Origin: Hahella sp. KA22
Lineage (GTDB): Bacteria; Pseudomonadota; Gammaproteobacteria; Pseudomonadales; Oleiphilaceae
Assembly: GCF_004135205.1 (NCBI RefSeq)
Contig: NZ_CP035490.1
Coordinates: 5,065,644-5,129,643, forward strand
Direction: 5' to 3'
Length of the DNA: 64,000 nucleotides
Below, in pieces: positions 9,321-18,774 of this stretch (position 1 is its first letter; the number at the start of each line of letters is the position of its first letter). The notes beneath the pieces are model-generated. The model saw nothing but the letters and a program-made list of their open reading frames with translations, had not been told where the DNA came from and did not search any database. The translations under genes were made by a program, and so were the position numbers.

Positions 9321-10094
9321 TTATTTCTTTTGCCAAGTTCCCGCCATTTTCTGCGTGGACCTTAGAATGCCTCGCAGAATGTTTATTTCCATCTTATCCA
9401 AACGCGCTCGCTGATACAGCCGCCGCAATCGCGACATCAATTGCCTGGGATTTTCCGGATCATGGAAGTCAATATCGACTAGCGTTTGCTCAAGGTGGGC
9501 AAGATAGCGTTCAACTTCGTCCGCTGTCGCCGCCTCAACATCCCACCCAGCATCCCCGGGACCGTCCAGCCTTTGGATATATGATTGATTCTCTTCGTTT
9601 TCAAGCAGCCACCGCATGTGGAGCTCGTAACAAATCACTTGCGCCGCCATCGCAACGTTTAAAGATGAATAGTCAGGGTTTGATGGAATATGGACATGCA
9701 AATGACAGCGTTGCAGCTCTTCGTTGGTAAGCCCCCGCTCTTCACGCCCAAACAGAATCGCCACCTCACCCTGGGTCGTTGCAACATGTTCATAGACATC
9801 ATCCGCCAAATCCCGGGGATTTCTCACTGGCCAAGGAATACTCCGGCCTCTTGCACTGGTTCCCACTACCAATACACAACCAGCGACAGCCTCATCCAAA
9901 CTTGCAACCACCTGGGCGCCATCCAAAACATCTAAAGCTCCGGATGCACGACTTACTGCATCATCGTCTGGAAATCGATCTGGCTCCACCAGCACTAATC
10001 GAGACAGCCGCATGTTTTTCATCACGCGCGCCGTAGCGCCGATATTACCGGGATGAGAGGTGTTGACCAGCACAATACGGATGTTTTCCAGCAT
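9321..10094 (-). CDS. trmJ: tRNA (cytidine/uridine-2'-O-)-methyltransferase TrmJ
   Basis: SPOUT-class methyltransferase that 2'-O-methylates position 32 of the tRNA anticodon loop using SAM. The N-terminal SPOUT domain (about 1-165) shows IRIVLVNTSHPGNIGATARV, the LFGREERGLTNEEL block and the trefoil-knot segment IPSNPDYSSLNVAMAAQ. A helical C-terminal extension (about 170-257) is typical of TrmJ. The length of 257 residues matches the family. It starts the minus-strand string with cysE and lies divergent from the suhB-like gene. Confidence 0.93.
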   Translation of the reverse strand: MLENIRIVLVNTSHPGNIGATARVMKNMRLSRLVLVEPDRFPDDDAVSRASGALDVLDGAQVVASLDEAVAGCVLVVGTSARGRSIPWPVRNPRDLADDVYEHVATTQGEVAILFGREERGLTNEELQRCHLHVHIPSNPDYSSLNVAMAAQVICYELHMRWLLENEENQSYIQRLDGPGDAGWDVEAATADEVERYLAHLEQTLVDIDFHDPENPRQLMSRLRRLYQRARLDKMEINILRGILRSTQKMAGTWQKK

Positions 10095-10209
10095 TTTTAC
10101 ACCTTTTTAAAAGTGCGCAATGGTAGCAGAATTGTATGCAAATGCCTCCCCCCACCGAGGTTGAAACATCGCCCTAACTCCGCTTTCTGGCGCGCGCCGC
10201 GACCTTTTC

Positions 10210-10215
10210 TATAAT
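10210..10215 (+). promoter_or_regulatory. Possible -10 element upstream of the suhB-like gene
   Basis: A perfect TATAAT lies about 100 bases before the suhB start. The -35 region is weak. Between the two, GTGTTTACAC (10241-10250) forms a short palindrome that could be an operator. Candidate only. Confidence 0.35.
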
Positions 10216-10312
10216 TTAACCCGTAAGTAGATTTCTGGGTGTGTTTACACGACGGAGTTGCTATCATTAGCGCCCTTTTTAAAACCGTTCTTTACAAAGT
10301 AGTGATCAAACC

Positions 10313-11110
10313 ATGCAGCCAATGATTAATATTGCCTTGCGCGCAATTCGCTCGTCCAATGAGCAAATCAACATGATTCTTGAACGTGAAGAGTTGTCTT
10401 TTACCGATCCGGAAAAGCTAAAGAGAGTCATTGCACGCGTTGACGCCGCTTTCTACGATAACTTGTCCCGCGCCCTGCAACGGGCCTACCCGACCCACCA
10501 AATCAACAAAAAAGGCGATTTGAAAGGCGCCCCAAAAAGCGTCAGCTGGCATATCATGCCCGTACACAACACTGCCAGCCTCGTACGCGGCCTGTCCGAC
10601 TGGTGTTTTTCACTGGTTTGCAAAAAAAATGATCAGACCGAACATGCCATCATTATTTTTCCTGTAACCGGCGACGAATACACAGCAAGCCGAGGCGGCG
10701 GAGCCTCTTTGAATGGCAAGCGCATCCGCGTTTCCGGTACAAAAGAGCTGGAGCTGTCCGTACTGTCCACTAACATCTTAGAAGGCGTTGGCAAAAGAGA
10801 AGAGCCTGCAACCTTGTTGGAAGCTTATGCGGAACTGGATAAGAGCTGCTTTGGAGTAAGAAGCGCGCACTGCATTCCACAGGAACTAGCCTATCTGGCT
10901 TCCGGAAAAATCGACGTTGCGATTCTGAACAATATCAATCCGCTTGAAACGGTAGCTGGTTTACTTATCGCCAAAGAAGCCGGAGCACTGCACAGCGATG
11001 TCCGCGGCAATCCGCTAAATGAAAGAAGTCGCTCTCTTATTTGCTGCAACCCTAAAATGCTTAAACCCGTCTCCCAAAAGGCCCATAAACTGGCGGAGCT
11101 GTTGAAATAA
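10313..11110 (+). CDS. suhB: SuhB-family protein with degenerate inositol monophosphatase active site
   Basis: The 265-residue protein aligns end to end with SuhB: the start MQPMINIALRAIRS, ASRGGGASLNGKRIRVSG in the middle and AGLLIAKEAGA near the end. It sits between trmJ and secF, the usual suhB position in Pseudomonas-like genomes. The metal-binding residues of the phosphatase are nearly all replaced. The GEE motif region reads K66-K67-G68, the signature DPLDGT reads M82-P-V-H-N-T87, and the second signature's WD reads L211-E212. Family knowledge: E. coli SuhB also acts with Nus factors in rRNA antitermination, a role not requiring catalysis. I infer that this copy cannot hydrolyse inositol phosphate and keeps a structural or RNA-polymerase role. 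The reading frame is intact, so it is not a decayed pseudogene. Confidence 0.85.
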   Translation: MQPMINIALRAIRSSNEQINMILEREELSFTDPEKLKRVIARVDAAFYDNLSRALQRAYPTHQINKKGDLKGAPKSVSWHIMPVHNTASLVRGLSDWCFSLVCKKNDQTEHAIIIFPVTGDEYTASRGGGASLNGKRIRVSGTKELELSVLSTNILEGVGKREEPATLLEAYAELDKSCFGVRSAHCIPQELAYLASGKIDVAILNNINPLETVAGLLIAKEAGALHSDVRGNPLNERSRSLICCNPKMLKPVSQKAHKLAELLK

Positions 11111-11148
11111 CAGCAGCCTCAAAGCCCCTTTACATTGTCAGGGCCCAC

Positions 11149-11178
11149 AAAAAAGCCGGTCATATGACCGGCTTTTTT
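11149..11178. terminator. Bidirectional terminator between suhB and secF
   Basis: A perfect 30-base palindrome: six A, a GC-rich arm (GCCGGTCAT), its complement (ATGACCGGC) and six T. It serves the convergent suhB and secF genes equally well on both strands. Confidence 0.9.
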
Positions 11179-11179
11179 A

Positions 11180-11202
11180 TTAGGCTATTTTTGATAGCCT
11201 AA
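11180..11202. repeat. Second hairpin next to the suhB/secF terminator
   Basis: Arms TTAGGCTAT and ATAGCCTAA (9 bp, perfect) flank a 5-base loop. There is no T tract on either side. It may protect the 3' end of the secDF message or be an accessory terminator stem. Confidence 0.55.
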
Positions 11203-11220
11203 ACCAAGAAGAGAATCGCC

Positions 11221-12138
11221 TTAAGGACGCTCATCTAACTCAGCGCCCTCTTTCACAGGAATCATCAGATCTTCTTTGCTGATATTCATAATCAGCAACA
11301 GGTTACTCGCGACATATATTGAGGAGTAGGTACCGACAACAATCCCCACTATCAACGCCGTCGAAAACCCTTTAAGCGCAGGACCACCAAACAAGAACAA
11401 CGCCACCAGAACCAGCAAAGTAGTCAGGCCAGTAACAATTGTACGGGACAGGGTTTGCGTCAAAGAAATATTAATGATGCTTACCGGCGTTTCCTCACGC
11501 AGGCGACGGAAGTTCTCACGCACGCGGTCGCTCACAACGATGGTATCGTTCAATGAATAACCGATTACCGCCAACACCGCCGCCAACACGTTCAAATCGA
11601 AGTCCCACTGAAACAGCGAGAACATCCCTACCGTGATAATGACGTCATGCACCAACGCCAATACAGCGCCAACAGAGAACTTGAACTGAAAGCGAAAAGC
11701 GATGTAGAGCATGATGACGCCAAGCGCCAGCAGCAGGCCCAATCCACCCTGTTCGCGCAACTCTTCGCCGACCTGAGATCCAACGAACTCAGAACGACTC
11801 AGACTCACTTGCGCCCCATCCGCAGACAGCGCATTCACCACTTCCGTTCCGATGGACTCGCTGTGCTCTTGCTGCAAACGAACCAAGATGCTGGTGTCAG
11901 AACCAAACTTCTGCACAACGAAGTTTTCATATTTATGAGCCTCAAGCTGATGCCGCACATCATTGATTTGCGGCGCTTTGGCGTACTCCACCTCTACCAG
12001 CGTACCGCCGGTAAAATCCAACCCGAAAGACAAGCCGCGAGTAGCGATGGACACGATAGATACAATGATCATTATCACAGACAAAGCCAGCGCAGGCTTC
12101 GCTATGCCCATAAAGTTATAAACTTTTTCATCAGACAT
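11221..12138 (-). CDS. secF: Protein translocase subunit SecF
   Basis: Inner-membrane partner of SecD that uses the proton gradient to help pull proteins through SecYEG. The 305-residue protein has the expected six membrane segments and the RND-type motifs: FGLDFTGGTLVEVEYA near residue 38 and, in the later helices, YSLNDTIVVSDRVRENFR. A periplasmic domain occupies about residues 50-125. It starts 12 bases after secD and ends at a bidirectional terminator, so it closes the queA-tgt-yajC-secD-secF group. Confidence 0.97.
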   Translation of the reverse strand: MSDEKVYNFMGIAKPALALSVIMIIVSIVSIATRGLSFGLDFTGGTLVEVEYAKAPQINDVRHQLEAHKYENFVVQKFGSDTSILVRLQQEHSESIGTEVVNALSADGAQVSLSRSEFVGSQVGEELREQGGLGLLLALGVIMLYIAFRFQFKFSVGAVLALVHDVIITVGMFSLFQWDFDLNVLAAVLAVIGYSLNDTIVVSDRVRENFRRLREETPVSIINISLTQTLSRTIVTGLTTLLVLVALFLFGGPALKGFSTALIVGIVVGTYSSIYVASNLLLIMNISKEDLMIPVKEGAELDERP

Positions 12139-12150
12139 AGTTATGCCTCC

Positions 12151-14013
12151 TTAACCTTGCTTGACGCCGCCAATGGACAAACTGCCAATATTGCGGCCGC
12201 CGTAAATCATATTGACTACTGCGCGAGTTACGGTAATCGCAGTAAACATGGAGGTCAGAATCCCGATAGACAGCGTAACAGCGAAACCTTTGACCGGGCC
12301 TGTGCCGATTGCGAACAAGATCAACGCCGCAATCAAAGTGGTCACGTTGGCGTCAAAAATAGACACGAATGCGCGATCATAACCAGCATGAATCGCCGAC
12401 TGAGGCGGCAGCCCGTTACGCAACTCTTCACGAATTCGTTCGTAGATCAACACGTTGGCGTCGACCGCCATCCCCACCGTCAATACGATACCCGCAATGC
12501 CCGGCAGAGTCAGCGTCGCCGACAGCAAGGACATGACCGCTATCAAAATAAAGACGTTGGCCGCCAAAGCGATATTGGCCACGATACCGAATACACGGTA
12601 GTAAACGATCATAAACAGCATGACCAGCACAAAGCCGATCGCAACGGAAGTGGCGCCGTCTTTAATGTTCTCTAGCCCCAAGCTGGGACCGACAGTACGC
12701 TCTTCAACAAAATAGATTGGAGCCGCCAATGCGCCGGAACGCAGCAGCAAAGCCAGTTCTTTGGCTTCAAATACAGAGTCCAGCCCCGTTATACGGAAGC
12801 TGTTTCCTAACGGCGACTGTATGGTGGCGAGACTGATGATTTTCTTTTCTACGTAGCGGCGCTTCTTGGGCTGCCCAGTTGTGGACTTGGTATCCACATC
12901 TTCTTTGTACTCAACAAAGAGCACGCCCATATTGCGCTGCACGGCATCCTTAGTGACGTGGAACATCTTGTTGCCGCCCAAGGAGTCCAACTTAATGTTA
13001 ACTTCGGGACGACCATTCTGGTCAAAAGACTGCTGTGCATTGGCGACGCTGCCGCCAGTGATAATGATATCGCGCTCCAGGCTTGCAGTACGCGGCTCTG
13101 AGCGGAATTCAAACTTTTCAATCGAACCTGCCGAAGCATCTGGACGCGCCTCAAGGCGGAACTCCAAGTTAGCAGTGGACCCCAGAATACGCTTAGCTTC
13201 CGCCGTGTCTTGCACGCCCGGCAATTCAACAACGATGCGTCCACGCCCTTGACGCTGAACCAAAGGCTCGGCGACGCCCAGCTCGTTTACCCGATTACGC
13301 AAGGTGCTCAGGTTCTGGGAAATGGCGTAGTCTTCAATTTCTTTCGCCCGGCTTTCCAGCAGGGTCAGCTTCACCATAAACAGGCCGTTTTCTTCTGCGC
13401 TTTCCGCCAAAAAGTCGCTAAACTCACGACGCGCCAGAGACAACGCGTTATCGCGATCATCTTCGTCGCGGAAGCCCACAGAGATCTGCTTTGGCGGCAG
13501 AATATCCACCGACTTATAGCGCAGCCCTTCTTCTCTCAGTTTGGTTTTAATGTCGCCCTGGGTAATTTCCATTGTCGTGGCGACTGCTTTCGCCAAGTCC
13601 ACCTCCATAAGGAAGTGCACCCCGCCCCGCAAGTCCAGACCCAGCTTCATGGGCGCAGCGCCCAGACTGGACAACCATGCTGGCGTTGTCGGAGCCAGGT
13701 TCAGCGCCACAACGTAATCATTGCCCAGAGCGCTTTTGACGTGAGGCTGAGCGTCCAACTGCGTGTCGTTGTCCGCAAAGCGAATAATGATGTTCTTCTC
13801 GCCGACTTTCGCTTCGCCGTATGCAATTCCCGCCTCGTCCAGGGCGTCGGTGGCTTTTTTCAGCACGCTCTCGTCAACCCCGATGGAGCCGCGAGATCCG
13901 CTTATCTGCAAAGCGTAGTCATCAGGATACAAATTCGGTAAGGCGTAAATAAAGCCCATCATCAGCACTATGACAACGAGCAGATTTTTCCAAAGTGGGT
14001 ATTTATTGAGCAT
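12151..14013 (-). CDS. secD: Protein translocase subunit SecD
   Basis: Larger half of the SecDF complex. The 620-residue protein begins with a membrane helix (about 10-28, LLVVIVLMMGFIYALPNLYP) and then has large periplasmic domains P1 and P4, with the conserved LGLDLRGGVHFLMEVD and GRIVVELPGVQD. A C-terminal block of five helices contains DGATSVAIGF, VGMAVDANVLIYERIREEL and FDANVTTLIAALILFAIG. Length and motifs are standard. It lies between yajC and secF, as in most Gammaproteobacteria. Confidence 0.97.
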   Translation of the reverse strand: MLNKYPLWKNLLVVIVLMMGFIYALPNLYPDDYALQISGSRGSIGVDESVLKKATDALDEAGIAYGEAKVGEKNIIIRFADNDTQLDAQPHVKSALGNDYVVALNLAPTTPAWLSSLGAAPMKLGLDLRGGVHFLMEVDLAKAVATTMEITQGDIKTKLREEGLRYKSVDILPPKQISVGFRDEDDRDNALSLARREFSDFLAESAEENGLFMVKLTLLESRAKEIEDYAISQNLSTLRNRVNELGVAEPLVQRQGRGRIVVELPGVQDTAEAKRILGSTANLEFRLEARPDASAGSIEKFEFRSEPRTASLERDIIITGGSVANAQQSFDQNGRPEVNIKLDSLGGNKMFHVTKDAVQRNMGVLFVEYKEDVDTKSTTGQPKKRRYVEKKIISLATIQSPLGNSFRITGLDSVFEAKELALLLRSGALAAPIYFVEERTVGPSLGLENIKDGATSVAIGFVLVMLFMIVYYRVFGIVANIALAANVFILIAVMSLLSATLTLPGIAGIVLTVGMAVDANVLIYERIREELRNGLPPQSAIHAGYDRAFVSIFDANVTTLIAALILFAIGTGPVKGFAVTLSIGILTSMFTAITVTRAVVNMIYGGRNIGSLSIGGVKQG

Positions 14014-14067
14014 GCCGTAAAAGGCTCCCTATTGTTTATCTCTATGCCGGGGAATAGGCGCGCCATG

Positions 14068-14094
14068 CAGGCGTTCGCAGAAACTGAACGCCTG
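14068..14094. repeat. Hairpin between yajC and secD
   Basis: Perfect 9-bp arms CAGGCGTTC and GAACGCCTG separated by 9 bases. No T tract follows, so it looks more like an intercistronic stability or processing element than a terminator. Confidence 0.5.
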
Positions 14095-14124
14095 ACGCAG
14101 GCCCGGCGCGCATGCGCGGCCGTC

Positions 14125-14493
14125 TTAGATATCTTTCAAAGTGCCTTTGGGCAACGCTGCGGTCACCGCCATTTTCTGCACTTTGATTTCCACTTTGTCA
14201 GCAATCTCAACTACCAGGAAGTCGTCCTTCACACGCACGATTTTTCCGGCAATGCCGCCGTTGACCAACACTTCGTCGTTCTTGTTCAAACCGCCCAGAA
14301 GCTCTCTGTGCTCTTTGGCCCGCTTGCTCTGGGGACGCCATACCAGAAAGTAAAAAATCAGCACGAAACCGCCGAGGAACAGGATCTGCATCACCGCACT
14401 CGGTCCTTGTGGACCCGGAGCCGGCTCAGCCGCAGCAATAGCAGGCATCAGCAGGGCGAACAGCGTGCCTAACAGCACATGTAGCTTACGCAT
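14125..14493 (-). CDS. yajC: Sec translocon accessory protein YajC
   Basis: Small inner-membrane protein that associates with SecDF. The 122-residue product has an N-terminal signal-like helix (MRKLHVLLGTLFALLMPAIA), an Ala/Pro-rich spacer, and one strong membrane helix (about 37-58, LFLGGFVLIFYFLVWRPQSK). That helix ends in the YajC signature WRPQSKR, followed by KNDEVLVNGGIAGKIVRV. I choose the ATG with GGAG 8 bases upstream; a TTG five codons earlier lacks that support. The mature protein starts after a possible AIAAA cleavage site, slightly more signal-like than usual. Confidence 0.93.
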   Translation of the reverse strand: MRKLHVLLGTLFALLMPAIAAAEPAPGPQGPSAVMQILFLGGFVLIFYFLVWRPQSKRAKEHRELLGGLNKNDEVLVNGGIAGKIVRVKDDFLVVEIADKVEIKVQKMAVTAALPKGTLKDI

Positions 14494-14529
14494 AAGAAAT
14501 AACTCCAAAATATGCTTATAACACTTTGA

Positions 14530-15690
<1,161 letters not shown>

Positions 15691-16746
15691 TTAACTTGTT
15701 AAGGCGTCTGCGCGCCCAGACTGACGACGATGCAGAAACATGGCGTCGCCATAGCTGAAAAAGCGATAGCGTTGCTCGATCGCCTCTTGGTAGGCGGCCA
15801 GGATATGCTCTCTACCGGCGAAGGCCGACACCAGCATCAATAGTGTGGACTTGGGCAAGTGAAAATTGGTCACCAATGCGTCAATGGTGACAAAATCATA
15901 TCCAGGATAGATGAATATACTGGTGTCGCCCGCATAAGGTTCAATAGCCCCGGATCGACTCGCCGTTTCCAGCGCCCTGACGGCGGTGGTGCCCACTGCG
16001 ATGACGCGCCCACCTGCGGCCTTCACCTTGCGAACCTGTTCGCACACATCCGCGGAGACCTCCAGATACTCTGAATGCATCTGATGATCCTGCACCACAT
16101 CCACCCGCACAGGTTGAAACGTGCCCGCGCCGACATGCAAGGTGACAAATGCAGTTTCGACGCCCTTTTGCGCCAGCGCCTGCAAAAGCGACTCGTCAAA
16201 ATGCAAGCCGGCGGTGGGGGCCGCCACCGCACCCGGCTGGCGACTATATACAGTTTGATAACGCTCACGATCGCTCAAGTCATCTTCACGATCTATATAA
16301 GGAGGCAACGGCATGTGCCCGCAAGCTTCTAATAATTCGCTGACGCTCCCGCCTTCGCTTACCCGCAGACGAAACAGATCGCCTTCCCGCTCCACCATGG
16401 TCAGTACATAATTATCGTCTATAAGGATATCGACGCCAGGCTTGGGTGCTTTACTGGCTCTGACGTGAGCGAGTATTTCTGTCATGGACACGACTCGTTC
16501 AACCATCACTTCGACTTTGCCGCCGCTGCGTTTTTGACCAAATAAACGAGCCGGGATAACGCGGGTATCGTTGAAAACCAACAAATCCCCAGGATTGATC
16601 ATACCCAGCAGATCCTTGAAGCCGCGATGGTTTATTTCTCCGGTATCCGCATCCAGACACAATAAACGGCTGGAGGAGCGCTCAGCCAGCGGGCGCCGGG
16701 CGATTAACTCCGGCGGCAGATCAAAATCAAAATCGTCAACGCGCAT
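15691..16746 (-). CDS. queA: S-adenosylmethionine:tRNA ribosyltransferase-isomerase
   Basis: Transfers and isomerises the ribosyl group of SAM onto preQ1-tRNA to form epoxyqueuosine. The start [19 protein letters not shown] is the family-typical N-terminus; an in-frame ATG 24 codons upstream would add residues not expected in the family. The 351-residue product includes [14 protein letters not shown], the [11 protein letters not shown] motif, [11 protein letters not shown] and [19 protein letters not shown]. It heads the queA-tgt-yajC-secD-secF string and diverges from the tRNA-Leu gene, so its promoter must lie within 16747-16930. Confidence 0.97.
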   Translation of the reverse strand: MRVDDFDFDLPPELIARRPLAERSSSRLLCLDADTGEINHRGFKDLLGMINPGDLLVFNDTRVIPARLFGQKRSGGKVEVMVERVVSMTEILAHVRASKAPKPGVDILIDDNYVLTMVEREGDLFRLRVSEGGSVSELLEACGHMPLPPYIDREDDLSDRERYQTVYSRQPGAVAAPTAGLHFDESLLQALAQKGVETAFVTLHVGAGTFQPVRVDVVQDHQMHSEYLEVSADVCEQVRKVKAAGGRVIAVGTTAVRALETASRSGAIEPYAGDTSIFIYPGYDFVTIDALVTNFHLPKSTLLMLVSAFAGREHILAAYQEAIEQRYRFFSYGDAMFLHRRQSGRADALTS

Positions 16747-16868
16747 CAAGGAATTCTGCTTCAGTTTTGGGGGCGCATAGGTTAGCGGAAATGCCCGCCA
16801 CTCGCCAGCTTCGAGCATTTTTATAGCGCTGAATCAGAACAATGTAAAAAAGTAGTTAACAAAAACTG

Positions 16869-16896
16869 TTGACGGGCAAACAAAAGTCCGTATAAT
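16869..16896 (+). promoter_or_regulatory. Sigma-70 promoter of tRNA-Leu
   Basis: TTGACG (16869-16874), 16 bases, then a perfect TATAAT (16891-16896). The -10 lies about 38 bases before the mature tRNA, leaving a short 5' leader for RNase P removal. A GC-rich stretch follows the -10, as in stringently controlled tRNA promoters. Confidence 0.8.
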
Positions 16897-16933
16897 CGCC
16901 GCCCAAGTTAGCCGCTCACGGGCTGACGTGGTT

Positions 16934-17018
16934 GCCGGGATGGCGGAACTGGTAGACGCGCACGACTCAAACTCGTGTTCCTTCGGGAGTGAGAGTTCGA
17001 TTCTCTCTCCCGGCACCA
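16934..17018 (+). tRNA. tRNA-Leu (anticodon CAA)
   Basis: An 85-base class II tRNA. The acceptor arm GCCGGGA pairs with TCCCGGC and is followed by A and an encoded CCA. The anticodon stem CACGA/TCGTG encloses the loop CTCAAAC, giving anticodon CAA, which reads UUG. A long variable arm (GTTCCTTCGGGAGT region) and the T loop GTTCGATTC are present. It faces away from queA. Confidence 0.96.
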
Positions 17019-17096
17019 ACTTTCTTCTCTTATCTAATTCCTTTCTACTTTATCCTTATTAAATTTTCTTCACGCCAAGCGTTTTCAGCACCTTTT

Positions 17097-17423
17097 CTAC
17101 TGATTTTCTCCACATGTCTGTATCGCGCTGATGATCACTTCTGTATGCGAGCTATTGGGCCTGCCCTGCTCTGCAAAGTAACGAATATCGTCCAAGGTCA
17201 GATCCTTGTCGACCCGCTCAACAACGCAAGAGCAATAATTCGCCACGGCTTCCGTCCCTTCGCCTTGACCGCTGTGCGCACTGAGACAGCCATTGGACAT
17301 ATTGGAAATATAGTTCTTTTTCATTTCCTGCCATGGCGGCGCTGCGCCATCTATGGCGATAGCGGATGCGGCGCCGCTGCAAAGAAATACACTACATAAC
17401 GCCAATGAAGAAATTATTCTCAT
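17097..17423 (-). CDS. Small secreted hypothetical protein
   Basis: I do not recognise this 108-residue protein. It begins with a clear Sec signal peptide (MRIISSLALCSVFLCSGAAS, likely cleavage after ASAIA). The mature part has four cysteines (GCLSAH, YCSC and QTCGE), which suggests one or two disulfides in the periplasm. The segment YCSCVVERVDKDLTLDDIRY resembles a short helical motif seen in many small proteobacterial periplasmic proteins. AAGAGG precedes the ATG at 7 bases, supporting expression. It stands alone between the tRNA gene and the end of the flagellar operon. Confidence 0.6.
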   Translation of the reverse strand: MRIISSLALCSVFLCSGAASAIAIDGAAPPWQEMKKNYISNMSNGCLSAHSGQGEGTEAVANYCSCVVERVDKDLTLDDIRYFAEQGRPNSSHTEVIISAIQTCGENQ

Positions 17424-17479
17424 AGTGAAGCCTCTTTAACTGCGATCAACCCTGACTATAAGAATAGACGTGTTTGCGG

Positions 17480-17514
17480 AGCGTGGCGGCGATTCATTGG
17501 ATCGCCGCCACGCT
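17480..17514 (-). terminator. Long hairpin at the end of flgL
   Basis: A perfect 14-bp stem (AGCGTGGCGGCGAT and its complement) with a 7-base loop starts at the last base of the flgL stop codon. No T tract follows, so it may stop transcription weakly or protect the 3' end of the operon message. Confidence 0.55.
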
Positions 17515-18752
17515 TAGAGCAGATCGAACAGCGACAGGCTGGTGACCCGGGAATAGGATTGTTGGGCGGCCTGCAGGACAAAGTTTTGCAAGGTGAGATT
17601 GCTCACCGCTTCCGCGTAATCCAGATCCTGCAGCTCGGATAACACTTCTTTGGTCAACACCTCAACATCTTCCTGCAGTTGCTTGGTGTCATCAATAGTG
17701 TTCAAGCGGGCGCCAAGTCGCGACCGCGTCTCCAGTAATTTGGTTTCCGCATTGGTGAAATTCGCCAGGGTGGAATCCAGCAGATCGGTCAATGTCTGGC
17801 GGCCCGCGGGGGTATCCTGATAATCCTCCAGTCCCGCCGCCAGGCGCTCCACCGTAGTCAGAAGGCCCTGCTTCTCTGACGACTGCACAAAGAAGGTGTC
17901 GCCAGGTTGAGGCGAGCCGATAATTTCAAACTGCACACCTTGTACTTGAATAGGTTGTCCCGTAGCGAAACGTTGATTATTCAAAATGGGCTTACCGTCA
18001 GAGCGCTGCACGATAGAATAGTTCGGCGCAGGCGGAACCACATCTGCCTCGTTATTAAACACAACAACCATATCTTCAGGATAAAAAGCGTCATAGAGCT
18101 CTTGATCGATCATCTGCCCCTGGGTAATGATCGCTGGCGGTTCCGCCGTATTACGAGGGCTCGCCTGAGTATAAAAAGTGTTGTTAGCGCTTTTGATATT
18201 GACGAACACCTCTTTGCCGTTGTCTCCCGCCGCCACGGAGACATTCGCGTCGATTTGCATGAACCGACGCCCTTCATCGCCTACATACTTATATGAACCC
18301 GCAGCATTCAGCTGAAATGGCTCCTGCTTACCTTGAAACCCCGCAAAGATATACTCCCCGCTGGGATCTTTAGTATTCAGCATACCAACCAACTGGCTGA
18401 GCCGTTGCCGCACTTCCGCTGCAATAAATGTTTTATCATCGGCATTCTGAGAGCCGTCACCCGCCTGCACTGTCAATTCACGCAAACGTTGTATCACTTC
18501 ACTGACGCCACCCAGGAGACCGTCTTCCAGGCTCAGACGATTTTCCGCCAGATTGATGTTGCTCTTGTATTGATCGATCAACGACAGCTGTTGGTTTATC
18601 TGCAGGATGCGCGTGGACGCCACCGGATCATCCGCTGGCGTCAGTACGCGACGCCCGCTGGAGATCTGCAGCTGGGTTTTCTGCAACTGGCCGGTCACAT
18701 CAAGGATGTTGTCCAGACCGCGATTAAACAGTTGTTGGGTTGAAATACGCAT
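17514..18752 (-). CDS. flgL: Flagellar hook-associated protein 3 (hook-filament junction)
   Basis: FlgL forms the second junction ring between hook and filament. The 412-residue protein has the flagellin-like helical ends: an N-terminal MRISTQQLFNRGLDNIL and QISSGRRVLTPADDPVASTR, and a C-terminal ETRSRLGARLNTID, the region expected to build the coiled core. The middle is beta-rich and variable. The ATG is chosen with GAGG 8 bases before it; a GTG two codons upstream is possible. It is the last gene of the flg string and starts 22 bases after flgK. Confidence 0.93.
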   Translation of the reverse strand: MRISTQQLFNRGLDNILDVTGQLQKTQLQISSGRRVLTPADDPVASTRILQINQQLSLIDQYKSNINLAENRLSLEDGLLGGVSEVIQRLRELTVQAGDGSQNADDKTFIAAEVRQRLSQLVGMLNTKDPSGEYIFAGFQGKQEPFQLNAAGSYKYVGDEGRRFMQIDANVSVAAGDNGKEVFVNIKSANNTFYTQASPRNTAEPPAIITQGQMIDQELYDAFYPEDMVVVFNNEADVVPPAPNYSIVQRSDGKPILNNQRFATGQPIQVQGVQFEIIGSPQPGDTFFVQSSEKQGLLTTVERLAAGLEDYQDTPAGRQTLTDLLDSTLANFTNAETKLLETRSRLGARLNTIDDTKQLQEDVEVLTKEVLSELQDLDYAEAVSNLTLQNFVLQAAQQSYSRVTSLSLFDLL

Positions 18753-18774
18753 GGTCACATCCTCGGGTTATCCA

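Noticed and set aside
11647-12675. Long plus-strand frame opposite secF and secD (342 codons)
   Set aside because: It lies wholly antisense to two strongly supported genes, and its composition (Arg, Gln, His rich) is that of an antisense shadow.
16934-17018. tRNA-Leu as an attachment site for an integrated element
   Set aside because: No integrase, no duplicated tRNA 3' end and no composition change are seen in the flanking sequence.
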